From an uncultured Lachnospiraceae bacterium (GTDB lineage Bacteria; Bacillota; Clostridia; Lachnospirales; Lachnospiraceae), in contig CANRMF010000003.1 of the NCBI GenBank assembly GCA_947631665.1, positions 1 through 64,000 on the forward strand: DNA of 64,000 nucleotides. The letters run 5' to 3'. The notes below the pieces were generated by a model, which searched no databases, had not been told where the DNA came from, and saw only the letters and a program-made list of their open reading frames with translations. Shown here one piece after another: positions 44,466 to 53,562 of this stretch. The first letter of the stretch is position 1. Each line of letters opens with the position of its first letter. Both the position numbers and the translations under genes were made by a program.

Positions 44466-45666
44466 ACGTTCCTCTTACTTTTGTTTTTTGTTGAATCATG
44501 TCTAAAATACGGTTTGCCACATCATTTTTTGATAACAGCGGAAGCTCCGTCACCTGTTCTTTGGTAATTACGGTCACAACATTAGTATCAGTGCCAAATC
44601 CTGCGCCCTCCACTTTTAAATTGTTTGCGCAAATCATATCCAGATTCTTTTTTTCCAGTTTTTGTATGGAGTTCTCTATCAGGTTTTCTGTCTCCATCGA
44701 AAAACCGCAGATAAACTGCTTTGTCTTTTTTGCCGAAAGCGCGCTTAAAATATCGGTAGTACGCTCAAGAGCAATCGACATATCGCCGTCTTTTTTCTTG
44801 ATTTTTTCCGTACTCTGTACCTTTGGCCGGTAGTCCGCCACTGCAGCGCTCATAATTAAAACGTCTGTTGCGTCAAAATTATTGCATACTTCTTCAAACA
44901 TTTCCTGTGCGCTCTCTATTTCGATGACTTTGACAAAATCCGGTTTCCTGAGAGCGGTCTTTCCTGTGACAAGAGTTACCTCTGCTCCCCGCAGCATTGC
45001 CTGATAAGCAAGCGCGTAACCCATCTTTCCGGTAGAATGATTGCTGATAAAGCGTACCGGATCAATCTGTTCCATCGTCGGCCCTGCCGTCACTAAAATT
45101 TTTTTGCCCGCAAGGTCTTTTTCATAGGCAATCTCTTTTAAAATATACTCCAAAAGCGTTTCCGGCTCCGGCATTTTCCCTCTGCCGGTGTCACCACATG
45201 CAAGATACCCCTCCGCCGGACTGATGACATGATACCCGTATCGTTCCAGTTTTCTGAGGTTGTCCTGAACAATCTCATTCTCAAACATATTGGTATTCAT
45301 TGCCGGTACTATGTACTTCGGGCACTTCGCCGCCATAATCGTAGTCGTCAGCATATCGTCTGCAATACCGCCGGCAATTTTCCCGATGACATTGGCGCTT
45401 GCCGGCGCCGTCATGAAAATATCCGCCCGTTTTGCTAAAGCGACATGCTCCACCTGAAATTCAAAATTGCGGTCGAATGTATCCACCAGACATTTATTTC
45501 CCGTCAGGGTTTCAAAAGTGATGGGATTGATAAAATTGACGGCATTTTTTGTCATAATGACATGCACGTCTGCGTTTTTCTTTTTTAATGCGCTCGCAAG
45601 AGTGGCAGTCTTGTATGCCGCAATACTTCCGCTCACGCCCAAAACGACTGTTTTGCCTGTTAACAT
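44458..45666 (-). CDS. coaBC: bifunctional phosphopantothenoylcysteine decarboxylase/synthetase
   Basis: The 402-residue protein has the CoaC flavodoxin-like half (GSIAAYKTATLA, catalytic His in FQVEHVALAK, VPAMNTNMFEN, Cys in ACGDTGRGKMPEP) and the CoaB half from about 185 (VTAGPTMEQIDPVRFISNHS, SAAVADYRPK). It makes 4'-phosphopantetheine from phosphopantothenate, cysteine and CTP. AAGGAG lies before the ATG. It follows the pan genes after a repeat-filled gap. Confidence 0.96.
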   Translation of the reverse strand: MLTGKTVVLGVSGSIAAYKTATLASALKKKNADVHVIMTKNAVNFINPITFETLTGNKCLVDTFDRNFEFQVEHVALAKRADIFMTAPASANVIGKIAGGIADDMLTTTIMAAKCPKYIVPAMNTNMFENEIVQDNLRKLERYGYHVISPAEGYLACGDTGRGKMPEPETLLEYILKEIAYEKDLAGKKILVTAGPTMEQIDPVRFISNHSTGKMGYALAYQAMLRGAEVTLVTGKTALRKPDFVKVIEIESAQEMFEEVCNNFDATDVLIMSAAVADYRPKVQSTEKIKKKDGDMSIALERTTDILSALSAKKTKQFICGFSMETENLIENSIQKLEKKNLDMICANNLKVEGAGFGTDTNVVTVITKEQVTELPLLSKNDVANRILDMIQQKTKVRGTYE

Positions 45667-45729
45667 AAAAACTCCTTTTTGTATCTTATCAAAGCATTTT
45701 GAACTGAATTTGATTTCCTAAATGCCAAT

Positions 45730-45893
45730 TTTAACCATTCAGCCATACACCTGAATACATAAATATTTGGAAAGACTGCTTGCAGGATTTCAAATATTTA
45801 TGTATTTAGATATTTGGGGAACCAAAATCAGCGGGAAACAGCAGATTTATCTGCGGCTTCGGGCTGGTATGGCTGAATGTTGAATCGTTATAA
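45730..45893. repeat. fold-back element between coaBC and panD (copy B1)
   Basis: The outer ends are inverted copies (TTAACCATTCAGCCATAC and GTATGGCTGAATGTTGAATC). Inside lies an inverted repeat TACATAAATATTTG/CAAATATTTATGTA (14 bp perfect, 19 with one mismatch) at 45756-45769 and 45791-45804, with CTGC-TT-GCAG in its loop. The right part (45835-45890) is a member of the dispersed repeat family. This explains most of the 258-bp gap. Confidence 0.75.
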
Positions 45894-45938
45894 TCTGATT
45901 TATCTGCGGATTCAATCTGGTATGGCTAAATATCAAAC
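45893..45938. repeat. dispersed repeat, copy B2, reaching into panD
   Basis: TGATTTATCTGCGGATTCAA followed by CTGGTATGGCTAAAT is a second copy directly beside B1. Its TATGGCTAAAT contains the panD stop codon (45926-45928), so the repeat supplies the end of the gene. Confidence 0.75.
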
Positions 45939-46315
45939 AGTTGTCCATGCTTTTCATAATTTGTCACGCGGGTAATCTGATTTTCGTCATTCACAAAAAC
46001 AACCTTTGGTTTGTTTTCCTCTGCCTCGTCCGGCGTCATCTGTGCATAACACATAATGATAATTTTATCGCCGAGCTGTACTTTATGCGCGGCCGCACCG
46101 TTTAAGCAGATCATTCCTGAGCCTTCCTCGCCCGCAATCACATAAGTTTCAAAGCGGTTTCCGTTATCCACGTCGGCAATCTGCACTTTCTCATACTCAC
46201 AAATTCCCGCCGCTTTTATAAGAGCCTCGTCAATGGTAATGCTGCCCACATAATTTAATTCTGCCTGCACGACCGTCGCGCGGTGAATTTTACTTTTTAA
46301 CATCGTTACTAACAT
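45926..46315 (-). CDS. panD: aspartate 1-decarboxylase
   Basis: The 129-residue proenzyme has the YVGSITID motif; cleavage before the Ser gives the pyruvoyl group that decarboxylates aspartate to beta-alanine. It overlaps panC by 7 bp and has AGGAG before the ATG. Its last codons fall within a dispersed repeat. Confidence 0.97.
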   Translation of the reverse strand: MLVTMLKSKIHRATVVQAELNYVGSITIDEALIKAAGICEYEKVQIADVDNGNRFETYVIAGEEGSGMICLNGAAAHKVQLGDKIIIMCYAQMTPDEAEENKPKVVFVNDENQITRVTNYEKHGQLFDI

Positions 46316-47163
46316 ATTGATTCTCCTAAAATGAAATTGTCAATGAGACGCGCCTTTCCAAAGTATACTGCCATCGCTACGAGCATTGGCGGTTTCACCT
46401 CTTTCTGCTGCTGCATGGTCAATCCGTTGACCGCCTTAACGTAATCAATTTTTGCCAGCGGTTCTTTTTCTATATTTTCCTTCATCTTTGCGACGAGAAC
46501 GTCCGCATCGCGTTCCCCCTCTGCCACAAGCTTCTTTCCCAGTTCCACCGTCCGGCTCAGCACGACTGCCGCCTTGCGCTCCTCAGGCGTCAGATACGCG
46601 TTTCGCGAGCTTTTGGCAAGTCCGTCCGCCTCGCGGATAATCGGACAGCCGACGACATTGATATCCATATTCAAATCCTGCACCATATGTCTGATAATCG
46701 CCAACTGCTGCGCGTCCTTTTCCCCGAAATAGGCATTGTCCGGCTGCACGATATGAAACAGTTTGGTGACAACCGTACAGACGCCGCGGAAATGAACCGG
46801 TCTGGAAAGCCCGCAGAGTTCTTCCGTCAGGACAGACATATCGACATAGGAGCTGAAATCTTTATGATACATTTCCTCCGGTTCGGGATTGAAAATCAAA
46901 TCCGTTCCCAGTTCTTCGCAATACCGGCTGTCCTTTTCAAAATCACGCGGATAGTTTGCCAAATCCTCGTTCGGCCCGAACTGCATCGGATTGACAAAAA
47001 TGCTGACGACAACCCGGTCGTTATTTTCCCGCGCTTTTTTAATCAGGCTTCCATGCCCTTCATGGAGATATCCCATCGTCGGCACCAGCCCGACCGTCAG
47101 TCCTTCTTTCTTCCAGCCTTTTACCAGTGTTCTTACTTCGTTGATTGTTTTTACAACTTTCAT
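46309..47163 (-). CDS. panC: pantothenate synthetase
   Basis: The 284-residue enzyme joins pantoate and beta-alanine using ATP. Motifs are [15 protein letters not shown] (HIGH-like), [27 protein letters not shown] and the KSSRNAYL loop. GAGGAG sets the start at 47163 ([10 protein letters not shown]), 31 bp after panB; the ORF track start is 16 codons earlier. Confidence 0.97.
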   Translation of the reverse strand: MKVVKTINEVRTLVKGWKKEGLTVGLVPTMGYLHEGHGSLIKKARENNDRVVVSIFVNPMQFGPNEDLANYPRDFEKDSRYCEELGTDLIFNPEPEEMYHKDFSSYVDMSVLTEELCGLSRPVHFRGVCTVVTKLFHIVQPDNAYFGEKDAQQLAIIRHMVQDLNMDINVVGCPIIREADGLAKSSRNAYLTPEERKAAVVLSRTVELGKKLVAEGERDADVLVAKMKENIEKEPLAKIDYVKAVNGLTMQQQKEVKPPMLVAMAVYFGKARLIDNFILGESIC

Positions 47164-47194
47164 ATAAACTCCTCTTTTCTGCGCTGATATTTCC

Positions 47195-48022
47195 TTAATA
47201 AAGTTTTTCAATCACCTCATCGTCAATGCCGTAAGTGTGCTCCGGCGCCGGAAATGTTCCGTCATTGACGGCTTGCATATATTCCCGAAACGCCCCTTTC
47301 ATCACTTCTCCGACCGATGCAAACTGTCTGACGAATTTCGGTACATAATCCGTAAACATGCCGAGCATATCCTGATAAACAAGCACCTGCCCGTCACAGT
47401 CCGCGCCCGCGCCGATTCCAATCGTCGGAATATGCAGTTTTTCCGTTACCAGTTTTGCCAGTTTTGCCGGAACGCCCTCCAGCACAACCATAGAAGCGCC
47501 TGCCTCCTGCACTGCAAAGGCGTCCTCCAGCAGTTTTTTTGCTGCCGCTTCCGTCTTTCCCTGAACTTTATAACCGCCAAAGGAATTGATGGACTGCGGT
47601 GTCAGCCCCAAGTGCGCGCATACGGGAATGGAAGCTTTTACAATCGCTTCAATCTGCGGGCAAACCTCTTTTCCACCCTCCAGTTTTACCATGTTTGCGT
47701 GTCCTTCCTTGACCAGCCTTCCCGCGTTGACTACTGCGTCGTAAACAGATGTCTGATAGGACATAAACGGCATATCACAGACCAACAGAATATTTTTGAT
47801 TCCCCTTGATACTGCCGCGCAGTGATGAATCATATCTTCCATCGTCACCTGAAGGGTATCTTCATATCCGAGCATGGTGTTTCCAAGAGAATCCCCGACA
47901 AGAATAATGTTCACGCCGACCTCCTCCATCAACTTTGCCGTTGAATAATCGTAACAGGTCAGCATGGAAATTTTCTTTCCCTCCTGCTTCTGCTTTTGTA
48001 TCGTACTCACCGTATTTTTCAT
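47195..48022 (-). CDS. panB: 3-methyl-2-oxobutanoate hydroxymethyltransferase
   Basis: The 275-residue enzyme makes ketopantoate from 2-oxoisovalerate and methylene-THF. The signature [19 protein letters not shown], the metal site [12 protein letters not shown] and VKLEGGKE are present. Its ATG overlaps the stop of the DUF2520 gene by 4 bp (ATGA), which implies coupled translation. Confidence 0.97.
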   Translation of the reverse strand: MKNTVSTIQKQKQEGKKISMLTCYDYSTAKLMEEVGVNIILVGDSLGNTMLGYEDTLQVTMEDMIHHCAAVSRGIKNILLVCDMPFMSYQTSVYDAVVNAGRLVKEGHANMVKLEGGKEVCPQIEAIVKASIPVCAHLGLTPQSINSFGGYKVQGKTEAAAKKLLEDAFAVQEAGASMVVLEGVPAKLAKLVTEKLHIPTIGIGAGADCDGQVLVYQDMLGMFTDYVPKFVRQFASVGEVMKGAFREYMQAVNDGTFPAPEHTYGIDDEVIEKLY

Positions 48023-48858
48023 TGTAAGACCTCCTCTATCTTTCCATAATCCCGATTTGGGTGCTTCGTCTTTGCAATCTGTGTCAGTTTTTTTGATACC
48101 GCCTTATAGATTTCCAAATCTGTCCCTGACAGAACCGACAAATGCTTCTGCACCGTAAAAATATCATTTCTTTCAACCGGCCCTGTCAGCGCGTCGACGC
48201 AGCCTTTGGACAAAACAGTTTCTATGTTCCCGCGGATAATCGGCGACAGCGCTTCTTTGGCGCAGGCTTCGTCAAATCCACATTCCTGCATCAGCGATTG
48301 CGCCATAGATAAAATCCCGACAACCAGATTGCTTGCCGTTGCGGCTGCCGCATGATACCGGATTTTATTTTCTTTTGAAACAGTGCGCACCGGATTTCCA
48401 AGACGCTCAAACAACGCCCTTACTTCTCCTTCTTTTTCCGGCGAACCCTCGATTGTAAAATAACTGTGTGAAAGCTCTTTGTAAGAATGATACCTGTCGC
48501 TGACAGCAAAGAGCGGGTGGATAGAAAAACCAAAACATTCATATTTTGATATATCCGAAAAGACCTCTGAGGATAATGCGCCACTGCAATGGCACACTAT
48601 TTTTCCACTAATATGATAAGATTTCACCTGTTCCCAGACAGAAGCAATCACCCCGTCCGGAACGGTTAAAAACAAAACGTCACTGTCCTTTACCAGTTGT
48701 TCCATATGGTCATAAGCATTTGAACCGGTAAACTCTGACGCCTCGATGGCGTCCTTTTTCCATTCACTGTAATAGCCTGTGACTGTCAGGCCATGATCAG
48801 CAAAATATTTTCCGAGAGAAAATCCTACTTTCCCTGCTCCTATAAATCCAAATTTCAT
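48019..48858 (-). CDS. Rossmann-fold/DUF2520 protein, probable ketopantoate reductase
   Basis: The 279-residue protein has an NAD(P)-binding start ([17 protein letters not shown]), the 'LTVPDGVI' and 'HCSGAL' segments and a C-terminal DUF2520 helical domain (about 155-270). A DUF2520-type ketopantoate reductase (PanG) has been described in other bacteria. The four-base overlap with panB and the absence of panE in this operon support the same role. AGGAGGGG sets the start at 48858. A role in NADP-dependent reduction of another acid cannot be ruled out. Confidence 0.8.
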   Translation of the reverse strand: MKFGFIGAGKVGFSLGKYFADHGLTVTGYYSEWKKDAIEASEFTGSNAYDHMEQLVKDSDVLFLTVPDGVIASVWEQVKSYHISGKIVCHCSGALSSEVFSDISKYECFGFSIHPLFAVSDRYHSYKELSHSYFTIEGSPEKEGEVRALFERLGNPVRTVSKENKIRYHAAAATASNLVVGILSMAQSLMQECGFDEACAKEALSPIIRGNIETVLSKGCVDALTGPVERNDIFTVQKHLSVLSGTDLEIYKAVSKKLTQIAKTKHPNRDYGKIEEVLQ

Positions 48859-49038
48859 GGGCACCCCTCCTTTTCGTCGGGACAATGAGTCTCATTCCGT
48901 TAAGATATGAGCTGCGCTCTTTTTATTTGTCATATAGTGAAATTTTTCAGCGGTATAGTTTCTTTGCGAATACTATCCGAAACATAATTTAACATACTCA
49001 GAACATGATTTCAAGTATGCAAAGGTTAAAGACGGTAT

Positions 49039-49080
49039 AAAAAATAGGAAAGCCACCGTCAGATTGCTTTCCTATTTTTT
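49039..49080. terminator. bidirectional terminator
   Basis: AAAAAATAGGAAAGC and GCTTTCCTATTTTTT are perfect 15-bp arms with a 12-nt loop. On the minus strand it closes the lipoprotein gene that ends at 49097. Confidence 0.85.
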
Positions 49081-49096
49081 AATGATTCTGTCTTAC

Positions 49097-50326
49097 TTAT
49101 TTGTCCGCTTTCGTCGTTGTTTCCGCAGCGGCTTTTGACGTCGTTTCTGTCGGCGCCTCCGTTGTCAGCTGGGAACCTTTTTTCACAGTAACATTATCTG
49201 CGAAATATTCCTGAACCTTTTGATAAAGAATCGCATATTCGACTTCTTCTTTTCCGTAATTCTTTTCAAGATCCTCAACAGTAGAAGTCATTGCCTCTGC
49301 CATTGTAGCCGCTTCCGCTTTGTAGACCTTGTCATTCATTTCAATGCCCGCTCTCTCTGCAAGCGCCTCAACAACCATTCGGGTTTTCATATCGCTTAAT
49401 ACGCTGCTCTCGACCTGTTCGTCCCACTGTTCCTTTGACATGGAGCAAGCCTCTAGATACTGGTCTAATGTTGCGCCGTAAGAGCTGGAAAGCTGTTGTT
49501 CATAGTTTTCATTATATTTTTCAATCTGCTCTTTTTTGACATCGGAGCTGTAAGATACTGCTTCACAGGAGGCTACGTAATCAGCCCAACTTCCATTGAT
49601 AACATTGGAAATCCGCATCTGCTTAAACGCATAATCGTGAAACTCGTCGACTGTCTTTACTCCATATGCGCCAAAATGTTCCTTTACAAAGTTGTCGTCT
49701 AACTTCGGCGTCTGTGACTTCTGGAGTGACTTGATGGTAAATGTAAACCATACGTCCTTTCCTGCGAGTTTTACATCTTTGTCGTCGATTTTCGTTGTAT
49801 TTGCGTAATCTTCCGGGAATTTTAATTTTTTCGTAAACTTATCGCCTACTTTTCTGCCAACCAGACAGGATACGAAACCATCGATATAGTTTGATGTATC
49901 TGTGCCGACGTTGATTGTCTGATCCTGTGCTGTGCCTTTGTCAAAAGTTACTTTCTTTCCGTCCACTTCAATCTGTCCGGAATAATCCACAACAACAGAA
50001 GAATCCTTTTTTACCTTGCCTTTTTTCACTGTCTTCTGTGTCGTATACTGTGACAGAATACTATCTGTCTGTGATTTGTATGATTCCTCCGTAACTTTAA
50101 TGTCGTCTTCATACACAACAACATCTTTGACGTCTGCAAGTTTTACAACGCCGTATTCTACTTCCATTTCGTCGCCGGAAGCCTTATATTTTCCTGTCGT
50201 AGCGCCCTCTGCCGTCGTCACTGTCTCCTGCTCGCTTTTTTTGTCCTTATCATCAGAGCTTCCACATGCAACCAGACTAAACGCCATAATCGCCGTCAAT
50301 GCTCCTGCCAAAAATTTTTTATACAT
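49097..50326 (-). CDS. trigger-factor-like peptidyl-prolyl isomerase lipoprotein
   Basis: The protein of about 409 residues has a lipoprotein signal with lipobox SLVAC. It continues with an FKBP-like segment (DSSVVVDYSGQIEVDGKKV and the 'DGFVSCLVGRKVGD' turn), then a helical region similar to the trigger-factor C-terminal chaperone domain. The ribosome-binding N-domain of trigger factor is missing. It is probably an extracytoplasmic folding factor anchored to the membrane. The C-terminus is Thr/Glu-rich. GAGGAG favours the second ATG (50326). Confidence 0.82.
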   Translation of the reverse strand: MYKKFLAGALTAIMAFSLVACGSSDDKDKKSEQETVTTAEGATTGKYKASGDEMEVEYGVVKLADVKDVVVYEDDIKVTEESYKSQTDSILSQYTTQKTVKKGKVKKDSSVVVDYSGQIEVDGKKVTFDKGTAQDQTINVGTDTSNYIDGFVSCLVGRKVGDKFTKKLKFPEDYANTTKIDDKDVKLAGKDVWFTFTIKSLQKSQTPKLDDNFVKEHFGAYGVKTVDEFHDYAFKQMRISNVINGSWADYVASCEAVSYSSDVKKEQIEKYNENYEQQLSSSYGATLDQYLEACSMSKEQWDEQVESSVLSDMKTRMVVEALAERAGIEMNDKVYKAEAATMAEAMTSTVEDLEKNYGKEEVEYAILYQKVQEYFADNVTVKKGSQLTTEAPTETTSKAAAETTTKADK

Positions 50327-50504
50327 TTTCATTCTCCTCTTTTTTTAGTTTGCAAAATCTGCATTTTCCTGTTTTTGCATACAAACGATTTTAACACAAT
50401 CCTTTTCATAATGAAAGTCTTTCCATAAAAATTCAAAAAATGTTCATAAATCAATCAAATTCCTTATGGTTGCAAAACCGCAGAACAGACTCAATTGTTT
50501 TGAT

Positions 50505-51935
50505 TTATACGTTGATTGTAGCGGAAATTCCAAGAAGTTCTTTGTTTACCTCTAAAACCGGTTTGATTTCTTCATTCAAGAATTCTTCCACCTGTTGCGG
50601 AGCGCGTCCCACATATTTTGACGGATCCATCGTCTTTTGCAAATCCTCCTCAGACAGGTTGAACGCTTCATCTGCCGCAATCAGTTCCAGCAGATTGTTG
50701 TCGAGCCCTTTCTGCTTTACGTTTGCGCCTGCCTGCATGGACAGTTCGCGGATTTTTTCATGCATTTCCTGACGGTCTCCTCCCGCTTTCACCGCGTCCA
50801 TCATGATGTTTTCCGTCGCCATAAACGGAAGTTCGCTCATCAGGCGTTTTGTAATCACCTTATCGTATACGACCAGTCCGTCTACAACGTTGAGGTACAA
50901 ATCCAGAATACCGTCCACTGCAAGGAAGGATTCCGGTACGCTCAGACGTTTGTTTGCTGAATCGTCCAGCGTTCTCTCAAACCACTGCGTCGCTGATGTA
51001 ATCGCCGGATTTAAAGCAGTCACCATGACGTAGTTTGCCAGAGATGCAATCCGCTCGCTTCTCATCGGATTGCGCTTATACGCCATTGCAGACGAACCAA
51101 TCTGATTTTTTTCAAACGGTTCTTCAATTTCTTTTAAGTGCTGGAGCAGACGGATATCGTTGGAAAATTTATGCGCGCTCGCCGCAATGCCTGAGAGCAC
51201 ATTTAACACTCTTGTATCCATTTTCCGCGAATAAGTCTGTCCGGAAACCGGAAAGCACTTTTCAAATCCCATTTTCTGCGCAATTTTTTCTTCGAGTTCT
51301 TTTACTTTTTTATGGTCTCCCTCAAACAGTTCCAGAAAACTTGCCTGCGTGCCGGTCGTTCCTTTAGAACCGAGCAGCATCATATGGTCTAAAAGATAAT
51401 CCAAATCGTCCAGATCCAGTTTGAGTTCCATCAGCCAGAGTGTCGCCCGCTTGCCTACGGTCGTCGGCTGCGCCGGCTGGAAATGGGTAAACGCAAGCGT
51501 CGGCGTCGCTTTATACTGCTCTGCAAACTTTGACAGCTCGTTGATGACATTGAGCAGTTTCTTGCGGACTAAGCGAAGTCCCTCTGTCATAATAATAATA
51601 TCCGTATTATCACCGACATAGCAGGAGGTTGCTCCCAGATGGATAATGCCCTTTGCTTTCGGACATTGCAGTCCATACGCGTAAACGTGGGACATCACAT
51701 CATGCCGGACGAGTTTCTCCCTTTCTTTTGCGTCTTCGTAATTGATATTTTCCGCATTGGCTTTCAGTTCGTCAATCTGCTCCTGCGTGATATTCAATCC
51801 CAGTTCCATCTCAGATTCCGCCAGCGCAATCCACAGTTTTCTCCATGTTTTGAATTTCATGTCAGGGGAAAAGATATATTGCATTTCCCTGCTGGCATAT
51901 CGTTCTGATAATGGACTTACATACTTATCGGTCAT
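50505..51935 (-). CDS. purB: adenylosuccinate lyase
   Basis: The 476-residue fumarase/aspartase-superfamily enzyme acts twice in purine synthesis (SAICAR to AICAR, adenylosuccinate to AMP). The signature GSSAMAYKRNPMRSE, the catalytic HLGATSCYVGDNTD and GTTGTQASF segments are present. AAAGGAG precedes the ATG. It follows purF by 14 bp. The gap 50333-50504 shows no clear feature. Confidence 0.96.
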   Translation of the reverse strand: MTDKYVSPLSERYASREMQYIFSPDMKFKTWRKLWIALAESEMELGLNITQEQIDELKANAENINYEDAKEREKLVRHDVMSHVYAYGLQCPKAKGIIHLGATSCYVGDNTDIIIMTEGLRLVRKKLLNVINELSKFAEQYKATPTLAFTHFQPAQPTTVGKRATLWLMELKLDLDDLDYLLDHMMLLGSKGTTGTQASFLELFEGDHKKVKELEEKIAQKMGFEKCFPVSGQTYSRKMDTRVLNVLSGIAASAHKFSNDIRLLQHLKEIEEPFEKNQIGSSAMAYKRNPMRSERIASLANYVMVTALNPAITSATQWFERTLDDSANKRLSVPESFLAVDGILDLYLNVVDGLVVYDKVITKRLMSELPFMATENIMMDAVKAGGDRQEMHEKIRELSMQAGANVKQKGLDNNLLELIAADEAFNLSEEDLQKTMDPSKYVGRAPQQVEEFLNEEIKPVLEVNKELLGISATINV

Positions 51936-51949
51936 AAATTTTCTCCTTT

Positions 51950-53389
51950 TTACTTTTGATATTCTCCTCTGATGTCATCTTTTGGGGGTTCCATCGGATA
52001 ATTTCCCGTAAAGCACCCCACGCAGATTTCTTTTCCACCAGATAATTCCTTTAATCTGTCGATATTCAGATACGCTAAGGAATCTGAACCAATTATCTGT
52101 CTGATTTCTTCGATTGTTCTGTTGTAAGCGATGAGCAGCTCCTTACTTGGCACATCAGTTCCGAAATAACATTCGCTGATAAACGGCGGAGAACTGATTC
52201 TTACATGCACCTCTTTTGCCCCTGCGTCCTTTAACATCTGGACAATCCGGTCGCTGGTCGTCCCGCGCACAATCGAGTCGTCAATCATCACAACCCGCTT
52301 TCCGTTTACGGCCTCTTTTAATACGTTGAGTTTTACGCGGACACTGGATTCCCTCGTTTTCTGCTGCGGCTTAATGAATGTCCGTCCGACATAACTGTTT
52401 TTGACAAAGGCCGTACCGTAAGGAATTCCCGACTGCATCGCATATCCCATTGCCGCCGCGTTACCGGACTCCGGCACGCCGACGACGACGTCTGCTTCTA
52501 CCGGACTGTCGATTGCAAGAAATTTTCCCGCCAGAATTCTGGAATGATAAACACTCATGCCATCATAATAACTGTCCGGTCTGGCAAAATAAATATATTC
52601 AAAAACACACCGCGCCTGCTCCTGTGGTTTTAAACACATGGATTTGTCGGAATGAATCCCGTCCTGATCAATCGTCACCACTTCTCCCGGTTCAACGTCG
52701 CGGATAAATTCCGCGTCAATCGTATCCAGCGCGCAGGTTTCTGATGCAAGGATATACGCATTGTCCCGCCTGCCAATGCAAAGCGGTCGGAACCCGTAAG
52801 GATCTCTTGCGCCAATCAGTTTTCTCGGACTGGAAATGACGAGCGCATAAGCACCTTTGATTTTTTTCATCGCATTGACGACCGCCTGCTCCGCTTTTTT
52901 GACACGAATCCGCTCTCTGGCAATATGATAAGCGATGACCTCCGAATCAATCGTCGTCTGGAAAATAGCACCGGTATATGCGAGTTCTTCACGCAATTCG
53001 TTTGCGTTAATCAGATTTCCGTTATGCGCAAGCATCAACGTACCCTTTACATAATTGAGCACCAATGGCTGGGCGTTACTTGGAATACTGTCGCCCGCCG
53101 TCGAGTACCGTACATGTCCCACGCCGATATTGCCTTTTAGTTTTCCCAGATTTTCCTGATTGAAAACTTCATTGACCAGTCCCATTCCCTTGAGCAGTTC
53201 CACTTTTCGCGGGCCGGACGTGTCGGAAACCGCAATACCGCAGCTCTCCTGTCCGCGGTGCTGCAGGGCAAACAAGCCGTAATAAATCGTGGAGGCAACG
53301 TCGTTGCCGTCCAAATCGTAAATACCAAATACTCCACATTCTTCATGGGGTTTGTCTTCTTCCCATGTCATAGACATCTCCTGATTCAT
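51950..53389 (-). CDS. purF: amidophosphoribosyltransferase (catalytic PurF)
   Basis: The 479-residue enzyme makes phosphoribosylamine, the committed purine step. The propeptide MNQEMSMTWEEDKPHEE precedes the catalytic Cys in ECGVFGIYD; LAHNGNLINA forms the oxyanion site, and VVMIDDSIVRGTTSDR is the PRPP loop. C-terminal Cys residues (EICVGCFTG) may join an Fe-S site, as in Bacillus-type enzymes. TTAGGAGG lies before the ATG. The second PurF-like protein (1216-2619) lacks the Cys. Confidence 0.97.
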   Translation of the reverse strand: MNQEMSMTWEEDKPHEECGVFGIYDLDGNDVASTIYYGLFALQHRGQESCGIAVSDTSGPRKVELLKGMGLVNEVFNQENLGKLKGNIGVGHVRYSTAGDSIPSNAQPLVLNYVKGTLMLAHNGNLINANELREELAYTGAIFQTTIDSEVIAYHIARERIRVKKAEQAVVNAMKKIKGAYALVISSPRKLIGARDPYGFRPLCIGRRDNAYILASETCALDTIDAEFIRDVEPGEVVTIDQDGIHSDKSMCLKPQEQARCVFEYIYFARPDSYYDGMSVYHSRILAGKFLAIDSPVEADVVVGVPESGNAAAMGYAMQSGIPYGTAFVKNSYVGRTFIKPQQKTRESSVRVKLNVLKEAVNGKRVVMIDDSIVRGTTSDRIVQMLKDAGAKEVHVRISSPPFISECYFGTDVPSKELLIAYNRTIEEIRQIIGSDSLAYLNIDRLKELSGGKEICVGCFTGNYPMEPPKDDIRGEYQK

Positions 53390-53510
53390 TTTTTCCTCCT
53401 AAGAATTTCAGCCGCCCCGCCTGAACGTCAGACATTCTGCCAAAGCGGACTCTTTTGCGGCGGCAGATTGGGGAACCGCCACATTTATTTTTCAGTCAAA
53501 GTTCGTGTTC

Positions 53511-53539
53511 ATTATAAAACGAAAGAAAGAGAAAATCAA
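53511..53539 (-). promoter_or_regulatory. purF-purB promoter
   Basis: On the minus strand TTGATT and TATAAT are exactly 17 bp apart. The -35 lies in the loop and 3' arm of the gatB terminator. The leader of about 115 nt can form GC-rich stems such as GGCGG/CCGCC. Confidence 0.65.
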
Positions 53540-53556
53540 CTTGTGACTTTCTCTTT
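53526..53556 (-). terminator. gatCAB terminator
   Basis: On the minus strand AAAGAGAAA and TTTCTCTTT pair around a 13-nt loop followed by CTTTCG, 7 bp after the gatB stop. It overlaps the purF promoter. Confidence 0.55.
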
Positions 53557-53562
53557 TTTACT

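Noticed and set aside
53390-53510. Purine riboswitch in the purF leader
   Set aside because: GC-rich stems are present, but the conserved guanine/adenine riboswitch core is not recognisable.
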